Shown: positions 45,998 to 56,455, counted from the first letter of the stretch. The stretch: 64,000 bases of DNA from Bryobacteraceae bacterium (GCA_026129905.1 JAHCHE010000019.1:111947-175946); one strand, 5' to 3'. Program-made: numbers and translations. Notes: generated by a model not told the origin, from the sequence alone.

Positions 45998-48706
45998 GTG
46001 GGACCGGAACGGCGGGGCGAGCGCGATCGGCAGCCGGCGCCGGCGGGCCGCGGGACGATGACGGCAAGAACAATCTCGCATTTCGAAATCGGCGAGAGGC
46101 TCGGCGAAGGGGGCATCGGCGTTGTCTACAAGGCGCGCGACATCCACCTGGACCGGCTGGTGGCCATCAAGTTTCTGCACCCGCACCTGCTCGACTCCGC
46201 CGAGGCGGTGCGGCGGTTCCGCAAAGAGGCGCGCGTCCTTTCGAACCTGAACCATCCCAACATCGCCACCATTTACGAAACGGGCGAGGAGGCGGGCCAG
46301 CAGTTCATCGTGCTGGAGTACCTCGCCGGCGGCGCCCTGTCGGCGAAAATTCGGGATCTGCGCGAAGCGGGGCTGCTGCCATCGCTACGCGAGGCGCTCA
46401 ACATCGCCACGCAAGTGGCCGAAGGCTTGGCGCACGCCCACCGCATGGGCATCGTCCACCGCGACATTAAGCCGGCGAATATCCTCGGCACGCTCGAGGG
46501 AAAGTACAAGGTCACCGATTTCGGCCTGGCGCGGTTCGCGCAAAGCGGCGATTCGACGGTGGCGGCGCGCCTGGAGGGCACCGTCCCATACCTGCCGCCG
46601 GAGCAGATTCGCGGCGGCGGGGCGGACTACCGGGGCGACATCTACTCGTTCGGCGTGGCCTTGTTCGAGCTATTCACGGGCGAGCGGCCTTTCGCGGCCG
46701 CCAACGACGCCGCGACGATGCAGGCCATCCTTACCGCTCCGGCGCCGGCGCTGCGGCAGTTCCGCCCCGACGCTCCCGCGGAACTTGAGCAGTTGGTGCG
46801 CCGCCTCATGGCGAAGGATCCGCGGCGGCGGCCCGCCGAAGCCGGCGACGTGGCCCGGGAGCTGGCGGCCATCCGGGACAACACGCCGCCGACCGCGGAG
46901 GTCGCGGCCCCCGCGCGAGCCGACGCCACAACCGTCACCGTGAGGCTTACCCCAAGACGGCGGTTCGCCGTCAGGGCGCTCACGATCGCCGCTCTGCTCC
47001 TGGTCGCCGCCGGCGCGACGGCCGGCGTATCGCGACTGTGGGCCATGCGGTGTCTGCTCGCTCGCGACAAGTTCGAAAGCTGCCGCCTGCCGGCGGAGAA
47101 GCACGTCGGCGTGTTGGCTTTTGCTCCTGGTTCCCCTGGCGATGTCGTTTCGGCGGGTCTGCGGGAATACATGGTTACGCAACTCGGCAAACTGACGCGG
47201 TTCGATAAAGCCCTGTGCGTCCATACGCTGGACGACCGTTCCCCTTCCCGGCCCCTCAAACTCGCCATCGAGCCAGCCTTCGTTCAAGAGGCGGGCGTGG
47301 CGGTTGTCGACGGCCGGTTGTGGAATCTGCAGCGTGATCTCGCGCTGGATCGCCTCGCGCCCGCGCTGTTCGGCACGGCGTCGTTTCAGGATCAATTCGC
47401 CCTGGCGCTGATGCGGGCGCTGGAGATCAGCCCCGCGGCAGGCCCGCGGCGGGCGCTGGCGGCAGGCAGCACCGGCATCGCCGAAGCTTTCCAGTCTTAC
47501 ATCTCGGGGCTGGGTAGGCTGGCGCTGGACGAACCGGACGAAGCGGCCGGCGCGTTTCAGAGAGCGGTTTCCGAAGATCCGTACTTCGCCGCGGCCCACG
47601 CCGGCCTCGCCGAAGCGTACCGCCTGCAGTATCATCGCCGCGGGGACGACAAGCTGATCGCGCGGGCACTGGAATCGGCTCGCATCGCCGTGGCGCGCGA
47701 CGACGAGCTTCCGGAAGGTCATCTCGCGCTGGGGCGGATCTATAACGACCTGGAACGGCACGACGAGGCGGTGAAAGAACTGCGCCGCGCGGTGGAGTTG
47801 ATGCCGGCCAGTTCCGAGAACCGGTATGACCTCGTCAACGCCTGGATCGCCAGGGGCAGCCTTGCGGAGGCCCAGGCAGCCGCCGAGGAGGGCGTGAAGC
47901 TGTATCCGGATTGCTGGCTGGCCCAGCACGACCTGGGCAACTTCTACCGCACGCTGGGGCGCTTCGACCAGGCCGAGGCGCATTTCCGGCGCGTCGTGGA
48001 ACTGGCGCCGAAGAATTCCGTCGCCCGCAGTAACCTGGCAGCCACGCTCTACGACCAGCAGAAGAATACCGAGGCGGAACGGGAGTGGCTGGAGGCGCTC
48101 GACCTGGCGCCATCCTCAACCGTTTACACGAATCTGGGCCAGCTTTATGTCCGGACCAATTGCTACGCCGCGGCCGAACGGGCCCTCGCGCTCGCCACCG
48201 AGACCGCGCAGGACGACTTCCTGGCTTACGGCAACCTCGCCGAAGCCTACCACCTGCTGCCGGAACACCGTATCCGGGAACAGGGATTGTTCGCCAGGGC
48301 GCTGAAGCTGGCTCAGGAACAGCGCGCCGGCGCGCCCAACGATCCGCAGGTGGCGCGCATGGTGGCCTTCTACCTCGCCCGGCTCGGCGAACGGAACGCC
48401 GCACTGGAGGCGATCCAGCAGGCGATTGACTTGGCGCCCGACAACGTTCATACTCTCTATCGCGCCGCTTTTCTTTTCGAGATTACGGGCGAGCGGGACC
48501 GGGCCCTTCCACTGCTGGAGCGGGCCCTGAAGGCGGGTTATCCCGCGCGGGAGCTATGCACGCACCCCGACTGGGCGAGACTTCGCGACGATGCGCGATT
48601 TCAAGCGGCTCTGGCCGGCCGGTGCGCCCCCTACCAGGGGGCGGGACGTGAGACGTTTAACTGCCCGGATAGACCGCTGAAGATGGGCGGCCGCGGCCGC
48701 AACTGA
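45998..48706 (+). CDS. Ser/Thr protein kinase with membrane span and TPR-rich C-terminal half
   Basis: The GTG at 45998 follows GGAGGA (45984-45989). The 902-residue protein has a cytoplasmic PknB-type kinase domain with glycine loop LGEGGIGVVYKARD, K58, catalytic D156 in HRDIKPAN, and D174-F-G. One membrane span lies at about 323-345, and a long C-terminal part follows. That part begins with a small beta domain and continues as 8 or more TPR units, such as AHAGLAEAYRLQY, GHLALGRIYNDLERHDEA and SNLAATLYDQQKNTEAERE. It probably senses or assembles partners outside the cytoplasm and signals inward. The substrate is unknown. Confidence 0.92.
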   Translation: MGPERRGERDRQPAPAGRGTMTARTISHFEIGERLGEGGIGVVYKARDIHLDRLVAIKFLHPHLLDSAEAVRRFRKEARVLSNLNHPNIATIYETGEEAGQQFIVLEYLAGGALSAKIRDLREAGLLPSLREALNIATQVAEGLAHAHRMGIVHRDIKPANILGTLEGKYKVTDFGLARFAQSGDSTVAARLEGTVPYLPPEQIRGGGADYRGDIYSFGVALFELFTGERPFAAANDAATMQAILTAPAPALRQFRPDAPAELEQLVRRLMAKDPRRRPAEAGDVARELAAIRDNTPPTAEVAAPARADATTVTVRLTPRRRFAVRALTIAALLLVAAGATAGVSRLWAMRCLLARDKFESCRLPAEKHVGVLAFAPGSPGDVVSAGLREYMVTQLGKLTRFDKALCVHTLDDRSPSRPLKLAIEPAFVQEAGVAVVDGRLWNLQRDLALDRLAPALFGTASFQDQFALALMRALEISPAAGPRRALAAGSTGIAEAFQSYISGLGRLALDEPDEAAGAFQRAVSEDPYFAAAHAGLAEAYRLQYHRRGDDKLIARALESARIAVARDDELPEGHLALGRIYNDLERHDEAVKELRRAVELMPASSENRYDLVNAWIARGSLAEAQAAAEEGVKLYPDCWLAQHDLGNFYRTLGRFDQAEAHFRRVVELAPKNSVARSNLAATLYDQQKNTEAEREWLEALDLAPSSTVYTNLGQLYVRTNCYAAAERALALATETAQDDFLAYGNLAEAYHLLPEHRIREQGLFARALKLAQEQRAGAPNDPQVARMVAFYLARLGERNAALEAIQQAIDLAPDNVHTLYRAAFLFEITGERDRALPLLERALKAGYPARELCTHPDWARLRDDARFQAALAGRCAPYQGAGRETFNCPDRPLKMGGRGRN

Positions 48707-48746
48707 TCGCGGCCCGACGAGAACACAGTCAGTCGGAGGTGCTTTG

Positions 48747-49091
48747 ATGTCAGCGCAATTGTATGAACCTTCCCCCAGAATTGTCCTGGCGGTGGATGCC
48801 AGGACCGAGGATTTCACCATCGCTCCAACCACCCGCGTGGCCGCTCCGGGACAAGCCTTGAGTTGGACCAGCGACGACGGCCCGTTCGTCCTTCATTTCA
48901 ATCACCGGACGCCGGTGGGCAGCGTCGTGCTGCACAGCAAGTGGACGGGTTCGGCTCACGCGGCGGAAGCGCAAGTCGACGACAATGCCCGCCCGGGCGT
49001 TTACGAATACGCCATCGCCATCGCGAAGGAGGATCGCGTGTTCATCCACGTAAGCGGCGAAGTCCGGGTCGAGCGGCCGCGCCGCGGCTGA
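48747..49091 (+). CDS. Small uncharacterised beta-rich protein
   Basis: GGAGGT at 48735-48740 supports the ATG at 48747. The 114-residue protein lacks a signal peptide and has mainly strand-forming segments: RIVLAVDARTEDFTI, QALSWTSDDGPFVLHFNHRTP, GSVVLHSKWTGSAHAAEAQV, YEYAIAIAKEDRVFIHVSGEV. This suggests a small Ig- or cupredoxin-like sandwich, but no metal ligands are evident. It follows the kinase gene by 40 bp and could be co-transcribed with it. Family not recognised. Confidence 0.65.
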   Translation: MSAQLYEPSPRIVLAVDARTEDFTIAPTTRVAAPGQALSWTSDDGPFVLHFNHRTPVGSVVLHSKWTGSAHAAEAQVDDNARPGVYEYAIAIAKEDRVFIHVSGEVRVERPRRG

Positions 49092-49179
49092 CCGTCCCGG
49101 CGCGGGACGTCCGGCGCCACAGCGGTGCTCGAAGGTATTTTGCCTCCGCGAATTAAGTACTATTAAGGCTCTAAACTCC

Positions 49180-49209
49180 TTGACATCGAATGCTCGATCG
49201 CGCCAGAAT
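49180..49209 (+). promoter_or_regulatory. Predicted sigma70-type promoter for the M36 peptidase
   Basis: TTGACA (49180-49185), an 18-bp spacer and CAGAAT (49204-49209). It would give a leader of about 90 nt before the ATG at 49306. Confidence 0.5.
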
Positions 49210-49305
49210 TGAATGGCGCTGCCCGGCCGGCAAGAGCATCGATAAGAGGCAGTCTCGCGTCCGCCGTCTTCCAAGCCTGAGCCCAAGATTTCGCGTAGAG
49301 GATTT

Positions 49306-52300
49306 ATGCGCAGTTTTGCGAGCGTCATTCTTTTTCTTCAGCTAGTTCTCCCCGCAATCGTTCTCCCGGCGGCACAAGACCGGCCGGGCGCCGCCGCCGC
49401 TCTGGCCACCGAGCGCGCCCGCTTAATGCGGGACTTCGACGTGCGCGCCAAGATTCGGAACGCGCATCGGGCTGGTGGCGCGGAGAAAACGCTGAACGAT
49501 CGCGCGCGGGCCGCCGCCGAAGCGTCCGGGTTGCGGGCCTCCGCCTCGTCTTCGCTGCGCGTCGCCGAGGGCCGCTTCGGCGCGCCGCGATTGGTCTCGA
49601 GCGCCGATGGCCCCCTCACCGCGGCTTCGCGCGAGGATCCCGAAACGATCGCCAGGGATTTCCTGCGCGCCTGGCGCGGCCTCTTCTCATTCAGCGGCGA
49701 CGAGATCGACGCGCTGAAAGTCACTGAGCGGGACGTCTCGGACGGAATCGCCTTTCTGAAATTCCAGCAGACCGTCTCCGGCGTCGACGTCTTTCAGGGG
49801 TTCCTGAAGATCGTCGTCGATCGCGAGGGCCGCGTGGCCCAGGCGATGGCGGCCGATATCGCGCCGGGATTGCGGCTTGCGATCCGCGCCAGGCTTTCGC
49901 CGCGGGAAGCGGCGGCCGCGGCGCTTGAGGCCGGCGGCTGGAAGAACGCCGGTCTCCAACAACTGTCATCCGCGGGGCCGATGGCGGCCGTCTTCCGAAA
50001 CCCCCGCGGCGCGCAGTTGCTCCCTCTCGCGGTTGATCCCGTCGTCTTTCCGCTCACCGCGTCCAACGCGCGGCTGGCCTACCGGATGATCGTCGACGGG
50101 GGCGGTAAGGACTGCTTCGAGACGGTGGTCGACGCCCGGACCGGCGGCGTTCTCTACCGCAAAAGCCTGGTGCGGTTCGCGGCCAAAGGCCGGGTGTGGA
50201 AAGATTCGCCCGTCAAAGGAGCGCGCGAACTCGTCGATTTCCCCGATGACTGGCTCCCCGCCGACGGCGCGGTTACCACCGGCAATAACGCCGATGCCTA
50301 CCTGGATACCGACGGCGACAACGCGCCGGACACGCAAGTTCTGCCCGATATCAAGAACGGTCGCGCCTCCAGCCCGAGCCGCGTCTTCGACTTTCCCGCG
50401 GGAGAGGGCAGCACGGGGCAGGATCCAGCCGAGTTTCCCGCCGCCGCCGTGACCAACGCATTCTATTTCGCTAACCAGGCCCACGACTATTTCTATAGGC
50501 TCGGCTTCACGGAGCTGTCCGGCAATTTTCAGACCGACAATTTCGGCCGCGGAGGCAAAGGCAACGACGCCGTCCGCGTCCAGGTACAGGACGGAGACTG
50601 GGTATCTGGATTCACGGCTACTCCGGACGGAATGGCGCCGCGCCTGCACCTCGGCATCGACTCGCACGGTACGTATCAATACGACGACGACCGCGACGCC
50701 GCCTATTCCGCCCACATGGTCTTTCACGAGTACACGCACGGCGTGACATCGCGCATCCTCGGTGGACAGGGTTGCTTGTCCGGCTTTCACTCCTACGCGC
50801 TCGACGAAGGCTGGGGCGACTATTTTGCGGTCAGCTACACGAACGATCCGGTGTTCGGCGCCTACATGTCCGGGGACAAGATTCGGGGCGGGAGGCGGTT
50901 CGGCTACGACCGCTACCTGTTCACGTACGAGGATCTCGGCAACGAAGGTTTCGACGTTTACCGGGACGGCGAGATCTGGGCCGCCGCGCTGTGGGATCTG
51001 CGTAAGGAACTGGGACAGAAGGTGGCCGATCAACTCGTGATGGACGGCCTGAAGTTCACGCCCTGCCGGGCCAACATGATCGAGGCCCGCGACGCCATCA
51101 TGCGCGCCGATCAGACCAAGTACTCGGGCGAGCACCGGGCGAAGCTGTGGGAAGTCTTCGCGCGCCACGGCATGGGATACTCCGCCGACGGCTACGACGG
51201 CGTCTTCTACGAAGTGAGCACGGTGTTCACCGCCGCGTACGATCTTCCGCCCGAGTTGGGCCCCGGCAACCGCTGGCCGAAAGTCACGGGCCGCCCGACC
51301 GCCGTGCCGGGGTTGGGGGACGCCTACTCGTACAAGATCCAGGCGACGGACCCGGACGGCGATCCGCTGCTGTACGAGTTACTCGACGGGCCAGCGGGCA
51401 TGACGGTAGATCAGAGTGGACTGGTGAAATGGACGGCGGGGTTCATTGAAGAGCGCGCGGCAATCGCCGTTAGCGACGGCCGGGGCGGCAAAGCGATCCA
51501 TGGCTTCAGCATTCCGTCGATCACCGCCCTCACCGTTGGGCAGCCGATCACGATAGGCGCTCCGGAAAATAGCTATGGTTTCGCGGAGGTAACGGTCCCG
51601 GCCGGAACGCCGATCCTCCAGGTGACGCTGCGCGGCGGAATCGGCAACCCCGACCTGTTCGCTCTCAGTCCGTCTAACGACTTCCACCTTTCAATGGAGT
51701 CCGGCGCCACCGAAACCATTTCCGTTCCGCTGCCGACCGCGGGGCTGTGGACCATCGCCGTGTTCGGCGCGTCCACCTACTCCGCCACAACGTTGCAGGC
51801 CTCACTGCCGGCGCCGAAATTGATCGAGCCGAACGCCGCCGTCGAAATCTCCGGCGAGGCGACCAGCCAGTCGTTCTACCGGGTAGTCGCGCCGGCGGGG
51901 ATAGCGGCGTTTACCGTCGCCACCAGCGGAGGAACAGGCGACCTGGATCTGTACCTGAGAAAGAACTCGCCCGCGGTCTGCGATTGGTACATGGATCTGT
52001 TTGGCCAGTGCGCTTACGATCGCGCTTCTCGCGGAATGGACAACGTCGAGTTCATCCAGGTGGCGAATCCCAGCGCCGGCGACTGGTACATCGCGGTGAC
52101 CGCGGAACGAGCCTACTCGGGAGCGCGCCTACGCACGATTACGACGCCCGCCGGGCAAACGGCGCCGAAACCGCCGCCCTCCGGCAGGACGCTCGCCTCC
52201 GGCACGGGACAGAGCTTCGTGGCGGCTTCGGTAACCGAACCGCGGCTGCTGACTTCCCCGACGTTCCGGATCGAAGTGCCCGAGGGAGCGCAGGGGCTGA

Positions 52301-53364
52301 CGGTGCGCCTGAATACCTCGACCGAGGGCGCCGACGTCGATCTGTATCTCCGCTACGAGACCAGCGTCGCGATTGAGACCGGGAAGATCGTCGCGGACCA
52401 TGCGTCGGAAAAGGCGGGCACGGGCAACGAGACGATCGTCGTCACGTCCTCGAGCGTTCCCCCTCTGCGGGCCGGCTGGTACGCGGTGGCATTGCGGCTC
52501 GTCACCACCGGGGTGACGGTATCGGGTACCCTGACCGCCACTCTCGGCGCCCCGTCGGCGGGACCGCGCATCACGCCCGGCGGCGTGATTCTGGCAACCG
52601 GCACGCCCGTGGTGAGCGCCCTCGCGCCGAACGCCATTTTCACGATCTTCGGTGAGAGCCTGGCGCCCGACGGCGTATCCGAACTCAACCCGAAGCTGGG
52701 TGAGGACCAGCGCATCGCGACCAGTCTCGGCGGGACGTGCGTCGAGTTCAACGGCGTGCGCGCCCCGCTGTTCGCCGTACTGTCCACGCAGATCAACGGG
52801 CAGGTTCCGCACGGGATCGCCGCCGGACAGGCGTCCGTCGTCGTGATCGGCGGATGTGGAACGGCCGCCGAAACCCGGAGCGCCGCGGAAACCGTCACCG
52901 TCGCCGCCGCCGCGCCGGGCTTCTTCCATTTCATCAACAACGCCGCCGGAAGGAACCCGATCGCAGCGCTGCACGGAGGCGGGCCGGAACTGGCCGGCGC
53001 GACAGGGTTGATCCCTGGCGCCAACTGCTCGCCCGCGGCGAAGGACGAGTATGTGAGCCTGTTCGCCACGGGGCTCGGGCGGACCGCGCCGGCGCTCGAA
53101 GCCGGCCAGGTACCCGAACTCGCGTTGCTCGAAACGGGCGGCCTGGCGCGGGTGGCGGGCGAGATCCACGTGTCCATTGGCGGCATTGCGCTTGCGCCGG
53201 AGGACATCTACTACGCCGGGATCGCGCCATGCTGCGCGGGCCTGTATCAGCTCGTCGTGCGCGTGCCGAGCGATGCCGCCGCCGGCGATCTCCCCGTCCG
53301 CGTAACCATCGACGGCGCCTCGTCGCCGGAAGGGTCGTACCTCACGGTTCAGGCCGCTCCGTAG
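49306..53364 (+). CDS. Secreted M36 (fungalysin-type) metallopeptidase with PPC and TIGR03437-type domains
   Basis: This 1,352-residue protein has a signal peptide (VILFLQLVLPAIVLPAA). An FTP-like propeptide covers to about residue 290. The M36 catalytic domain has H474-EYT-H478 and the third ligand Glu501 in ALDEGWGDYFA. A cadherin/Ig-like segment follows near 680-730. Next come three PPC-like beta domains (GNPDLFALSPSNDFHL, GTGDLDLYLRKNS, EGADVDLYLRYETS). The last 270 residues (TPVVSALAPNAIFTIFGESL to YQLVVRVPSDAAAGDLPVRV) are the TIGR03437-type domain frequent in Solibacter-like genomes. It should degrade external protein. SD is AGAGGA at 49297-49302. Confidence 0.93.
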   Translation: MRSFASVILFLQLVLPAIVLPAAQDRPGAAAALATERARLMRDFDVRAKIRNAHRAGGAEKTLNDRARAAAEASGLRASASSSLRVAEGRFGAPRLVSSADGPLTAASREDPETIARDFLRAWRGLFSFSGDEIDALKVTERDVSDGIAFLKFQQTVSGVDVFQGFLKIVVDREGRVAQAMAADIAPGLRLAIRARLSPREAAAAALEAGGWKNAGLQQLSSAGPMAAVFRNPRGAQLLPLAVDPVVFPLTASNARLAYRMIVDGGGKDCFETVVDARTGGVLYRKSLVRFAAKGRVWKDSPVKGARELVDFPDDWLPADGAVTTGNNADAYLDTDGDNAPDTQVLPDIKNGRASSPSRVFDFPAGEGSTGQDPAEFPAAAVTNAFYFANQAHDYFYRLGFTELSGNFQTDNFGRGGKGNDAVRVQVQDGDWVSGFTATPDGMAPRLHLGIDSHGTYQYDDDRDAAYSAHMVFHEYTHGVTSRILGGQGCLSGFHSYALDEGWGDYFAVSYTNDPVFGAYMSGDKIRGGRRFGYDRYLFTYEDLGNEGFDVYRDGEIWAAALWDLRKELGQKVADQLVMDGLKFTPCRANMIEARDAIMRADQTKYSGEHRAKLWEVFARHGMGYSADGYDGVFYEVSTVFTAAYDLPPELGPGNRWPKVTGRPTAVPGLGDAYSYKIQATDPDGDPLLYELLDGPAGMTVDQSGLVKWTAGFIEERAAIAVSDGRGGKAIHGFSIPSITALTVGQPITIGAPENSYGFAEVTVPAGTPILQVTLRGGIGNPDLFALSPSNDFHLSMESGATETISVPLPTAGLWTIAVFGASTYSATTLQASLPAPKLIEPNAAVEISGEATSQSFYRVVAPAGIAAFTVATSGGTGDLDLYLRKNSPAVCDWYMDLFGQCAYDRASRGMDNVEFIQVANPSAGDWYIAVTAERAYSGARLRTITTPAGQTAPKPPPSGRTLASGTGQSFVAASVTEPRLLTSPTFRIEVPEGAQGLTVRLNTSTEGADVDLYLRYETSVAIETGKIVADHASEKAGTGNETIVVTSSSVPPLRAGWYAVALRLVTTGVTVSGTLTATLGAPSAGPRITPGGVILATGTPVVSALAPNAIFTIFGESLAPDGVSELNPKLGEDQRIATSLGGTCVEFNGVRAPLFAVLSTQINGQVPHGIAAGQASVVVIGGCGTAAETRSAAETVTVAAAAPGFFHFINNAAGRNPIAALHGGGPELAGATGLIPGANCSPAAKDEYVSLFATGLGRTAPALEAGQVPELALLETGGLARVAGEIHVSIGGIALAPEDIYYAGIAPCCAGLYQLVVRVPSDAAAGDLPVRVTIDGASSPEGSYLTVQAAP

Positions 53365-53389
53365 GTCGCGGCGGGCGTGACGGCGCCGG

Positions 53390-53419
53390 TTGACACCGGC
53401 TCGGCGCGACGCATACGAT
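53390..53419 (+). promoter_or_regulatory. Predicted sigma70-type promoter
   Basis: TTGACA (53390-53395), an 18-bp spacer and TACGAT (53414-53419), 22 bp before the ATG at 53441. It lies just behind the M36 gene and would drive the GH-like gene and perhaps the AEC transporter. Confidence 0.55.
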
Positions 53420-53440
53420 ACCCTTTCCCGAAGAGGTCGT

Positions 53441-55507
53441 ATGCTGTTTCGCGCCGTCATATTCATCGCGATTCTCAGCGCCGGGCTGAGCGCGCCCGGC
53501 ATTGCGGCGGCGCAGACCGCCGCGCCGACCAGACCGCCGTGGCTCGGCCAGGAACCGCTCGTCATCGCCGGCAACTGGGACAGCATGCCGATCTTCCAAC
53601 GCCGCGTCGGACGAGCGCCCGTCTGGCACGACGAGGACTACCGCCGGGAGCACTCCGAGGAGACCGTCCTCAAGCTGAAGGAACTCGGCGTCACGATGGC
53701 GGTCATCCACTTCTACAAGGGCTACGGCCTGGAAGCGGAGAAGGAGCACATGGAAGACGCCCGCAAGCTCGCCGCCTTGTGCAAGAAACACGGCATCCGG
53801 GTGGGCGTCTACGTGGGCAGCACCGTCGCGTACGAGACGTTCCTGCACGAGCGGCCAGACATTACCGAATGGTTCGTGCCGCGCCACCTCGGGCGCCCGG
53901 TGATCTATTTCGACCAGTCCTTCCGCAAACGCGTCTACTTCATGCACCCTGGCTATCGCGAGTACATGAAGCGGGTGGTGCGCATCGCCATCGAGGACTT
54001 CAAGGCCGATCTCATACACTTCGACAACACCAGCCTCCAGGCGCAGCCGCCCGTTTTCGTCCATCCGCGGGCGGTCGAGGATTTTCGCGAGTTTCTGCGC
54101 CGGAAATATACGCCGGCCCAGCGGGAACAGCGGTTCGGGTTTCCCGACCTCAGCTACGTCGAAGCTCCGGAGATCGATCGCCCGCTCACCACGATTATCG
54201 ATCCGCTGCTTCAGGAATGGGCCGATTTTCGGTGTGAGCGGCTGACCGCATATTACGCCGAAATGCGGGCATTTATCCGCGGGCTCAATCCGGAAGTGGC
54301 GGTGGAAAACAACCCGCACAGCGGAATTTCAGGCGAAAACACGGTGTGGGACCAGGGCGTGGACTACCCGCGGCTGTTGGCGCAGACCGACATCGTCTGG
54401 TCCGAGGAAGGCAACGAGGCCGGCGTCAACGCCAACGGCGTGCTGATTTCGAAAATCCGGACGTACAAAATGGCCGCGCGGCTGGGAAACAGCATCTTCA
54501 CCTACACCGCGGACGCGCAGGGCGGTCCGCTGCAAATGGCCGAAGCGATGGCCTACAACCGGCAGAACCTCGGCATGGTGGGGGGCGTGCTCGCCGGCTA
54601 CGACCTGCCGGAGAGCCACCGCCGCTATGTCCGCTTCTTCCGCGACAATTTCGACCTCTACCGGGGCGTCGAAAGCCGGCCCGACGTCGCAGTGCTGCAC
54701 TCGTTCGCCTCGATGGCCTTCAACAACGACCTGCCATGGCAGAGTTCCATGCTGTTCCAGCAGGCGCTGATCCAGGCGAAGGTTCCCTTCGACATCGTCT
54801 TCGACGATCACCTGAAAGACCTGTCCCGGTACCGCGCGCTCGTGTTGCCGGACCAGGAATGCCTCACGGACGAGCAGATCGGCCTGATTCGCGATTACGT
54901 ACGGCAAGGCGGAGGACTGGTGGCGACCGAACTGACCTCTCTGTATACGGAATGGCGGCGGCGGCGGCGCGAGTTCGGTTTGGGCGATCTGTTGCCGGTC
55001 CGGGCGCCGGCCTGGCGCGGTCCGGGCCCCGAGGCGCTGCTGGAAACGCCGCTGGCCAGGCATGAGGCCGGCAAGGGCCGCGTCGCCTACGTCAGCCGCG
55101 TCGAAGCGGCCGTCGAAAAGCCGGCCGGCGCGCCGATGACCAGCCGGTACTGGAAGTTGCCGCACAACTGGGAGGCGCTGGTGGAAGCGGTAAAGTGGGC
55201 GGCCGGCGGGCGCCTGTCGCTGGAGGTCCAGGCGCCGCTTACCGTGACCGCGGAACTACTCGAGCAGAGGGACCCGAACCGGCTGCTGGTTCACCTGCTG
55301 AATTACGACAACGAGCGCCGGCCTGAGATTCCCGCGCTCGGAGTCGCCGCGAGGCTTGGCTCGGGCCGCTCCGTGGCCGCCGTTACGCTGGTCTCGCCCG
55401 ACGCGGACCGCGCCGAGACGCTTGCGTTCGAGGAGCGCGGCGGCACCGTCGCGTTCACCGTTCCGCGGCTCCGCACGTACAGCGTCGCCGTCATCCAATT
55501 GAAATGA
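53441..55507 (+). CDS. Secreted glycoside-hydrolase-like TIM-barrel protein with trimerisation-type domain
   Basis: AGAGGT precedes the ATG at 53441; the frame is open upstream but without a signal peptide. The 688-residue protein has a signal peptide (AVIFIAILSAGLSAPGIAAA). The barrel has LKELGVTMAVIHFYKGYG, CKKHGIRVGVYVGSTVAYE and ADLIHFDNTSLQAQP strands. A Rossmann-like segment comes after about residue 415 (RPDVAVLHSFASMAF, YRALVLPDQECLTDEQIGLI, RQGGGLVATELTSL), as in the beta-galactosidase trimerisation domain of GH42. A small C-terminal beta domain closes it. The substrate is unknown; catalytic residues cannot be named with certainty. Confidence 0.75.
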   Translation: MLFRAVIFIAILSAGLSAPGIAAAQTAAPTRPPWLGQEPLVIAGNWDSMPIFQRRVGRAPVWHDEDYRREHSEETVLKLKELGVTMAVIHFYKGYGLEAEKEHMEDARKLAALCKKHGIRVGVYVGSTVAYETFLHERPDITEWFVPRHLGRPVIYFDQSFRKRVYFMHPGYREYMKRVVRIAIEDFKADLIHFDNTSLQAQPPVFVHPRAVEDFREFLRRKYTPAQREQRFGFPDLSYVEAPEIDRPLTTIIDPLLQEWADFRCERLTAYYAEMRAFIRGLNPEVAVENNPHSGISGENTVWDQGVDYPRLLAQTDIVWSEEGNEAGVNANGVLISKIRTYKMAARLGNSIFTYTADAQGGPLQMAEAMAYNRQNLGMVGGVLAGYDLPESHRRYVRFFRDNFDLYRGVESRPDVAVLHSFASMAFNNDLPWQSSMLFQQALIQAKVPFDIVFDDHLKDLSRYRALVLPDQECLTDEQIGLIRDYVRQGGGLVATELTSLYTEWRRRRREFGLGDLLPVRAPAWRGPGPEALLETPLARHEAGKGRVAYVSRVEAAVEKPAGAPMTSRYWKLPHNWEALVEAVKWAAGGRLSLEVQAPLTVTAELLEQRDPNRLLVHLLNYDNERRPEIPALGVAARLGSGRSVAAVTLVSPDADRAETLAFEERGGTVAFTVPRLRTYSVAVIQLK

Positions 55508-55510
55508 CGC

Positions 55511-56437
55511 ATGGCCGCCATTATCGGGATTCTAATCCCTGTTTTCGGCATTATTCTGCTCGGATTTCTGACCCGCCGGTCGGGCGTTCTGCCGCCTTCG
55601 AGCGTTGAAATCCTCAACCGTTTCACCTACTATTTCGCGCTGCCGCCGCTTTTGTTTACGTTGACGGCGCGGGCGCCGCTGAAGCTTTTCTTCCACTGGC
55701 CCTTCATCGCCGCATATTTGGGCGGCTCGGTGATTACGCTGCTCGCGGCGCTGGCCGGGGGGGCGGGCGTGTTCCGCCGGCGCGGCGCGGATCTCAGCCT
55801 GCACGCGCTCGGCGCGGTGTTCGGCAATACCGCGTACATGGGCATTCCGCTCTTCGTCACGGCCTTTGGGCCGGAAGGGGCGCTGCCGGCCGTGGTGGCG
55901 ACGGTGGCCAGCAACGTGGCGATCTTCGGCGGCGCGATCGCCGCCATCGAATTCCAGAACCGGGCCGGGGCCTCGGCGTGGCGTCTCGGGCGCGCCGTGG
56001 CGCTCAACCCGCTGCTGGTGGCGTGCTACCTGGGACTGATCTGTTCGGCGGCGGCCATCCGCCTGCCGGCGCCGCTCGACGGCCTGTTGAACCTGATGGC
56101 GCAGCCCGCCGCCCCGGTAGCCCTGTTCGCGCTCGGCCTCTCCCTGGCGGCCGGTTCCGTCGCCGGGGCCGGCGCGGAGATCGGCTGGCTGATCTTCCTG
56201 AAGCTCGCGGCGCATCCGGCGGTCACGTGGCTGCTCGCCCGCCAGTTGCTGCCCGGCGAACCGCTGTGGCTGAAATCGGCCGTCCTGATGGCGGCCATGC
56301 CGGTGGGCGCGCTCGTCTTTGTGCTGTCGCAGTTCCACGGCGTGCAGCCGGGACGCGCGTCCACCGCCATCATCCTGTCGACGGTGTTTTCCGTCGGGAC
56401 GCTTTCGCTGATCATGTTCCTGCTCGGCGTCCGTTGA
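55511..56437 (+). CDS. AEC-family (auxin efflux carrier-like) transporter
   Basis: This 308-residue protein has ten hydrophobic spans in two halves. Typical features are PVFGIILLGFLTRRSGVLP at the N-terminus, YYFALPPLLFTLTARAP, GNTAYMGIPLFVTAFG and, near the end, PLWLKSAVLMAAMPVGALVFVLSQ. Bacterial members move small organic acids such as malate or malonate. It starts 3 bp after the GH-like gene, so the two probably share a transcript, but no functional link is evident. Confidence 0.88.
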   Translation: MAAIIGILIPVFGIILLGFLTRRSGVLPPSSVEILNRFTYYFALPPLLFTLTARAPLKLFFHWPFIAAYLGGSVITLLAALAGGAGVFRRRGADLSLHALGAVFGNTAYMGIPLFVTAFGPEGALPAVVATVASNVAIFGGAIAAIEFQNRAGASAWRLGRAVALNPLLVACYLGLICSAAAIRLPAPLDGLLNLMAQPAAPVALFALGLSLAAGSVAGAGAEIGWLIFLKLAAHPAVTWLLARQLLPGEPLWLKSAVLMAAMPVGALVFVLSQFHGVQPGRASTAIILSTVFSVGTLSLIMFLLGVR

Positions 56438-56455
56438 TCCCCCGCCCGCCGTACA